From Cunninghamia lanceolata (lineage: Eukaryota > Streptophyta > Pinopsida > Cupressales > Cupressaceae): a stretch of 64,000 bases of DNA. The stretch lies in contig BSBN01000829.1 in the NCBI GenBank assembly GCA_027924645.1, positions 620,001 through 684,000 of the forward strand. The letters are read 5' to 3'. The translations under genes were made by a program, and so were the position numbers. Shown here piece by piece: positions 59,286 through 64,000 of this stretch. Under the pieces are notes generated by a model. The model was not told the origin of the DNA. It made no database searches and saw only the letters and a program-made list of their open reading frames with translations. How positions within the stretch are numbered: position 1 is the stretch's first letter; every line of letters starts with the position of its first letter.

Positions 59286-60718
59286 TTTTGAGTGACAATT
59301 TCAACACTAATTATTTTGGGGGGAAACTTGCATTTATGATTTGAATATTGCTACACATTTGATCATGTCTCTCATACACAATCCCTTCCATATGAGATAT
59401 TGTTTATAATCCTCATAGTAAATGAAAAAACAAATGTGCATATTGTGGGATGAAAGGCATACAATAGAAGAATGTTTAATTCATGAAAGGGACAAATTGA
59501 AACAACTTATTCATGATTATCATATTGCTATAGCTAATCATTATAAAACACGTGTAGAAAAAATCATCTAATCTCACTCAGACATCTTGTGAGACACCAT
59601 CGTTTGGAGATGAACAATATAGTCAGATGACTTGCATTGAGATCACATCTCCACCATCACCTAATGCTACATTTGAATCCAGAGTTGACTCGTCCATGGC
59701 TTCTGGACAATGATTCATTGCATCAGGATATTGTTATTATTTTTTAGATCCACCACATTGGGATGCATATCTACCAAACATATCATCTATGTTTGTAGAG
59801 TCTTGCATTGTAGATTTGGAAGACACCATTGAGGAATTTGTCTTCTATTTGTTGACAATTTTGACGAAGTTGCATCACCATTATCTTCTTCATCCATATG
59901 ATTACTCTTTCTTTGCTTACATCAACTTCTATAGTGACATATTTTATAGATATTCATGAGTCCACATATTAGACTCGATCAACATCCATTTTGACATCCT
60001 TTGCAGTAGTATCAAATTCTCATTGGTCCAGTTATCACCATACATCCATGGTTCTATTTTTAAATCTTTTATGGTATCCAATTCATCTTATCAGCATTTG
60101 GCACAAGATAGCATTGGCTTGGAGATACTTGAGTAGATTTCAAAGACATTATGGGTATCATTTATGTCTTTGAAACATGTGTAGAATTCAGAGACTTTCA
60201 TCCTTCTTCCTGCATAATGAGAAGATCACTTGCACACTTCTATAGTTCTATTTCTTCACAAAGGGAGAAAAGTGGTTCAATGTTCATGGATCATCTTTAG
60301 CTACATCTAGTGTCGAGCTTCTACCAGCACTACAAGATTCATTTTGAGGGGAGGCTACATGGTTTCTCTTCTCATATCAATTTTGGGAGGAAGCATCTCT
60401 TCACATGGAATTCATTCCTTCTCATTTTTGGGTGGGTTCGCATAAACTTTTTATCTATTCTCTCCTATGGGGAGAATATTTATTGTACATTTGTGATAGA
60501 AGTAATCCTTAGGGGGTCATGTTGAGTCCTTCTTCTATCTTCTTCACTTATACATTTTTCATGCATACTTTCTCTTTTGAAGAGGGTTTTTTCCCACTGA
60601 GTTTTCTACTTTACTCCATTTATGAGAAAATTATTTGTACATGGGTACCTAACATGACCTAGTAGTTAGGATCCATAATAATTGTATCACTACTCCCTAA
60701 GTTGCACTTAAGGGGAGG

Positions 60719-61114
60719 TGTTAGTTTAAATAGTGACATTATAAAACTAGTTAGCTTCTAGTCTACCTAGGTGAGTCCTATTCACACTAGTTAAATCTCC
60801 ACTTAGGAAATTTTATACTTTTGTCTCACCTCATGCAGATGAGACATGTGTACTCACTTTGTGAGACACCTAGTGCATGCATACTTTCCACTTGCTTAAA
60901 CACATGTCATTTGGGCTAGACAAATGTTACACCTTTATAGGGGTAGTCAGTCATTGTGTCCTACCTTCCTACCTCCTATAGCTTGCCTATAGATGCAAGG
61001 CTCTATTATATGTTCTAATCATCTTTTGAATATATAAATTAAGCTTATTTTGTTCACTCATTCTTATGGAAGTATTATTTGGTCTTTGCTTGTTGATCTT
61101 GGCAATTCCCAGCA
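60719..61114 (+). repeat. 3' LTR of the complete element
   Basis: Starts TGTTAGTTTAAATAGTGACA and ends GGCAATTCCCAGCA, with intact TG and CA. It aligns with the 5' LTR over its full length, with scattered substitutions. Confidence 0.9.
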
Positions 61115-61119
61115 TAGAC

Positions 61120-63588
61120 ATGCATTATTTTTCTACTAATTATAGTATTTTTTAGGACTACTTTGTCACAGTTATGATGAAAAAATTTGGAATTAATAGG
61201 AGAAGATTATCAAATCAGGTATTGAGCTTCCTCATACAGTTGGATTTTTCCCCTAAAACTAAGGTAAGACACAATTGGGGTGACTAGATTTATTATGACA
61301 ATTGCACGATCATCAAGGTTTATGGTGCCCCTATTATTCCCCACACGTTGCCAATCTTTGTATCTGATAGGGTTCCCATCCTATAAATATTATGATAGAT
61401 AAATGAAGTAGATAGATTTCATTTCAAACAGTATAAGAAATTTGGTTTCCTACCTTCCCAATTAAAAGTGGGAGACTTCACCATTTTGGGGAAAGAAGGC
61501 TATGACCTCCTAGGAGGAATGATTAGAAATTATGGAATGGAAGTGAATGTAAAGAGAAATTATGACCCTAAGGGTGTCATACATGGAACAAGAAGAGTTG
61601 TGGGTAGATCTAGCTATGAACATGATTATTTTTAAAGAGAGGACCTAATCCGAAACTGCCTCACTAGGGATGAGGGAGAGACAAGAAGAAATAATATGGG
61701 AAAAATTGTAATGGCTAAGATGAGGATAAAGATAAATGATCCTAACTATAAGGATGTTTTTAGTTATGTTAATAATCTAGTGCAAATATTGAAAATGTTA
61801 TTGAAAGAGGTTTACACATTTGGCGTCATGCCAACCAAGGTGGTACCCTTGAGCCTAGACCTTATTTCCCTTTAGTTTGATCAAGTGATTAAATATATTG
61901 AATAAGCACCTGAAATGGGAGATGATCCTAATCAATAATCACCTCTTAGGCCTTCTACCTTAGTAAGGTTGAGAGAGAAAGGAAAGTTTCCCATTTACAC
62001 ATTAGTAGATTATTCAAAAACTAAGGAGATGGGTAAACACATCCTAGGGGAATTCATAAACCTGACATCTCCTCTAAGGCAAGAGGAATATGAAAATAGA
62101 GCTCGCCAACATATGGACTTGTATTGGAAAGAGACCCTACTATGGAGGTTGTAAGGAAAAGGTCCTAAGAGGAATTCTTTTCTAATGAGGAATTCATGAA
62201 AATAGAGGATGCAAATTATTGGTGTTGATAATGAAGATTAAGACTACAATGGCAAACCTACAATTGGGAGGAAAATTAGGTGTCACCCTTGAGAACTAAT
62301 TTGAAGCTCAAATCATTATGAAAGAGTTCAACTTGGAGGTTGACAAGATCACTCCTGAGCAAGGTAAGTAAATTTTGAGAGACAGTAGTTGTCTATTATT
62401 GCCTAGATGGAATATGACCTCAGAAATTGCTTTGGATACTATTCAGATATTTTTTAAAATGTAGATCAAGCCAAAAGATTTTAATATTTTAGTTTTGAAT
62501 TCCACCCTCAGTTTGAAATGCTATCAATATGGTCCATTGTATCCACGTACAATAAGAAACATATATATATCAATATCATAATTCCAAAGTGTTAGGAGGC
62601 CATCTGATGGCGAGAAGAGTTAGGGATACTTTTGCACCTAAGGCAACAAGATTTGCAATCAACATGACCATGTTTAGTGAAGCCACTACTGTGAAGTTGC
62701 AAGTAGATTTTGGTAAGATTAAAGATAAGCATGCTATGATTATGAGTGAATTCAACAAGGAAATGGCCACTAACAAAATACTAAGATTGTAAATGGAAGA
62801 GTAACAAGTTAAGCCTTTTGATGGTACTTCTACCTAGGCACCAAATGTTAGTACATTTCTTAAGGAAATTAGTGAACTGAGAGATAAATTACAAATGCAT
62901 TAGGAGTCATAAGTTACCCTTCAAATAAATTCCAAGGCTGAAATTGAGACCTTAATGATGGGAATTTTCAAAGGAAGAGTGTCAAACTTGACCAAGATGG
63001 TAAATCCAACATGGGAAATACTACAGTAACATCCAAACCACCATCTCACATGTCAATGATAAGGTACCTCTATGGATAAAAGTATGCAATAAATGGCTTC
63101 ATAGGACAACATTTGTGAAAATCATTTATAGGAATGCCAAATATGATCCATCCTATCCCACCAATATTTCTCCTATTAATGAGGTGGTAGAGTTGCTTAG
63201 TGAGGTGTCACCATTCATGTGTCGCATCTCAAGGGTACTTGTTGAGAAGGAGAGCAAATTTCATATTTTAGTAGGACAAGAACTTCTAGCTATATGGGGA
63301 AAGGATGGTCAAGCTAAGGGTATTCAAGAATGCAAAGGAAAAATCATTTAGATTGTGAGCCAGTTCACTAAACCCTTGTTGGAGAAAGACAAAGTCAATT
63401 CCACTCTATGCAACCACAAGCTAGATAAAATCTTAAAGTTGCAGGTGATAGTTGACAATTTTATTAGGGAAGCTAGAATTGCTTTGGATGCTAGATATGT
63501 TTTAAATATTAATAAACTCAAGGAAATCCTAGATGCTAAGTGGCTAGATGAAGTAGAAAATGAGGATTTGTTAGAAACATATGGGTAA
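61120..63588 (+). pseudogene. Unrecognised protein family, copy 2, second half
   Basis: Continues the gene split at 56070. Blocks in order: QVLSFLIQLDFSPKTKVRHN, TIIKVYGAPIIPHTLPIFVS, KFGFLPSQLKVGDFTILGKE and GYDLLGGMIRNYGMEVNVKR (61430-61560), VRLREKGKFPIYTLVDYSKT (61960-62020), a coiled-coil-like segment (62589-62792, VDFGKIKDKHAMIMSEFNKE), then two longer frames at 63115-63351 and 63355-63588 (SPFMCRISRVLVEKESKFHI; LDKILKLQVIVDNFIREARI; DAKWLDEVENEDLLETYG) before a stop. The whole would exceed a thousand residues. I do not recognise any domain. It may be a large ORF of an undescribed retroelement or a dead multicopy plant gene. Confidence 0.5.
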
Positions 63589-63705
63589 AATGTCCTCATT
63601 TTTTATTCTTTATTGGATTCATATATTATTCTGTACTTTTATTGCAATAATCATTTTCCTCATTGGGACAAAGGATATATCAAGGAACACCTGATGTTGG
63701 GTATG

Positions 63706-64000
63706 CTAGAACGGAACTAACTCTGATAAAGTGGCACTAGAAATAATGCTGACATTGGGCAGATCCAAGGGTTCATCGAAGGGTGGCATGTCAAGGATTG
63801 ATGGAAGGATGGGGTTATTTGTAGAGGGAGTGAGAACTAATTGAACTTGATTAGAGTTGCCTTCATCATGCTTAATCAGTGGAGAGATAGGTGAGGGTGA
63901 CGGAAAGGAATCATGTAGAGGAGAATGAGTAGAAAACTGATAAGGTGGATCCAAATTTGGGGCCAACCACATAGGAGAAGGATTTGTGGGAAGGATTTCA
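63706..64000 (-). CDS. Open frame running off the window edge, unknown
   Basis: The minus strand is open from the window end to a stop at 63706: EILPTNPSPMWLAPNLDPPY, then a Pro/Ser-rich stretch, SPISPLIKHDEGNSNQVQLV and FDEPLDLPNVSIISSATLSE. It is Pro, Ser and Leu rich and has no motif I recognise. It is convergent with the unknown gene ending at 63588 (stop 63586-63588), so it could be its own gene tail or chance. Confidence 0.3.
   Translation of the reverse strand, partial: EILPTNPSPMWLAPNLDPPYQFSTHSPLHDSFPSPSPISPLIKHDEGNSNQVQLVLTPSTNNPILPSILDMPPFDEPLDLPNVSIISSATLSELVPF

Larger units (their letters stand above)
56071..61114 (+). mobile_element. Complete LTR retrotransposon, 5,044 bp, non-autonomous
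   Basis: Two 396-base LTRs (56071-56466 and 60719-61114) enclose a 4.25-kb interior. The whole is flanked by TAGAC on both sides (56066-56070 and 61115-61119). The primer site TGGTATCAAAGCC (56467-56479) lies directly behind the 5' LTR and matches initiator-Met tRNA except for one base. A purine tract AAGGGGAGG precedes the 3' LTR. The interior has no reverse transcriptase, integrase or long frame; only weak gag-like scraps (about 59430-59700) remain. It is therefore a non-autonomous or badly decayed element that depended on another's enzymes. It splits the unknown gene. Confidence 0.9.

Overview
The window looks like intergenic nuclear DNA of a seed plant, most likely a gymnosperm. It is AT-rich and shows many old retroelements nested in one another, long decayed LTRs, pentatricopeptide-repeat (PPR) fragments, GT-AG introns and plant-type telomere-like repeats (CCCTAAA). 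Calling it a gymnosperm or conifer is inference from style; no single-copy host gene fixes the species. I see no intact cellular gene. Almost every recognisable protein block is broken by stops or frameshifts.

Layout. Bases 1-17150 hold retroelement debris: the 3' end of an LTR element (polypurine tract plus LTR near 1707-1944), a diverged long-LTR fragment (3240-3960), the 5' half of a minus-strand gypsy element (gag 4200-4960, tRNA-Asp-type primer site about 5275-5293, LTR about 5304-8535), a SINE-like unit, a minus-strand retropepsin remnant (10425-10890), a solo LTR (13247-14109) and copy A of a repeat family with a palindromic head (14376 onward). From 17151 to 45772 lies a decayed chromodomain-type Ty3/gypsy element: an LTR scrap, gag, protease, reverse transcriptase, RNase H, integrase and a 3.6-kb 3' LTR. 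It has taken two clean insertions: a solo LTR at 18427-19479 (duplication AAAGG) and a 19,675-bp element at 21673-41347 with terminal inverted repeats and a 4-bp duplication (ATGT). Removing the large insert plus one ATGT restores the integrase reading frame.

The large element is the main find. Its ends match imperfectly (25 of the first 30 bases). Near both ends it carries GCGTTATAACGC-type palindromes. Inside are a multi-exon plus-strand pseudogene (21912-24000), PPR fragments (24180-25262 and 40280-40470), a minus-strand DDE transposase pseudogene (30145-33720) with DFAENY, SDN-SQFKN and GKGEHDG motifs, repeat family copies B and C, an inverted array of 358-bp satellite units (27860-29908), and a 3.3-kb mosaic of telomere-like, CT/GA and minisatellite repeats (36910-40262). 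The two internal genes share homologous last exons in opposite orientation.

Right of the gypsy element, an unrecognised protein family appears twice: on the minus strand at 45790-46876, and on the plus strand at 54284-56065 resuming at 61120-63588. The plus copy contains nested tandem duplications and is split by a complete 5,044-bp LTR element (56071-61114, two 396-bp LTRs, duplication TAGAC, initiator-Met primer site, no intact pol). An older relative of that element lies at about 49560-51100. A tRNA-derived SINE sits near 47735-47930. The rest is unassigned AT-rich sequence.
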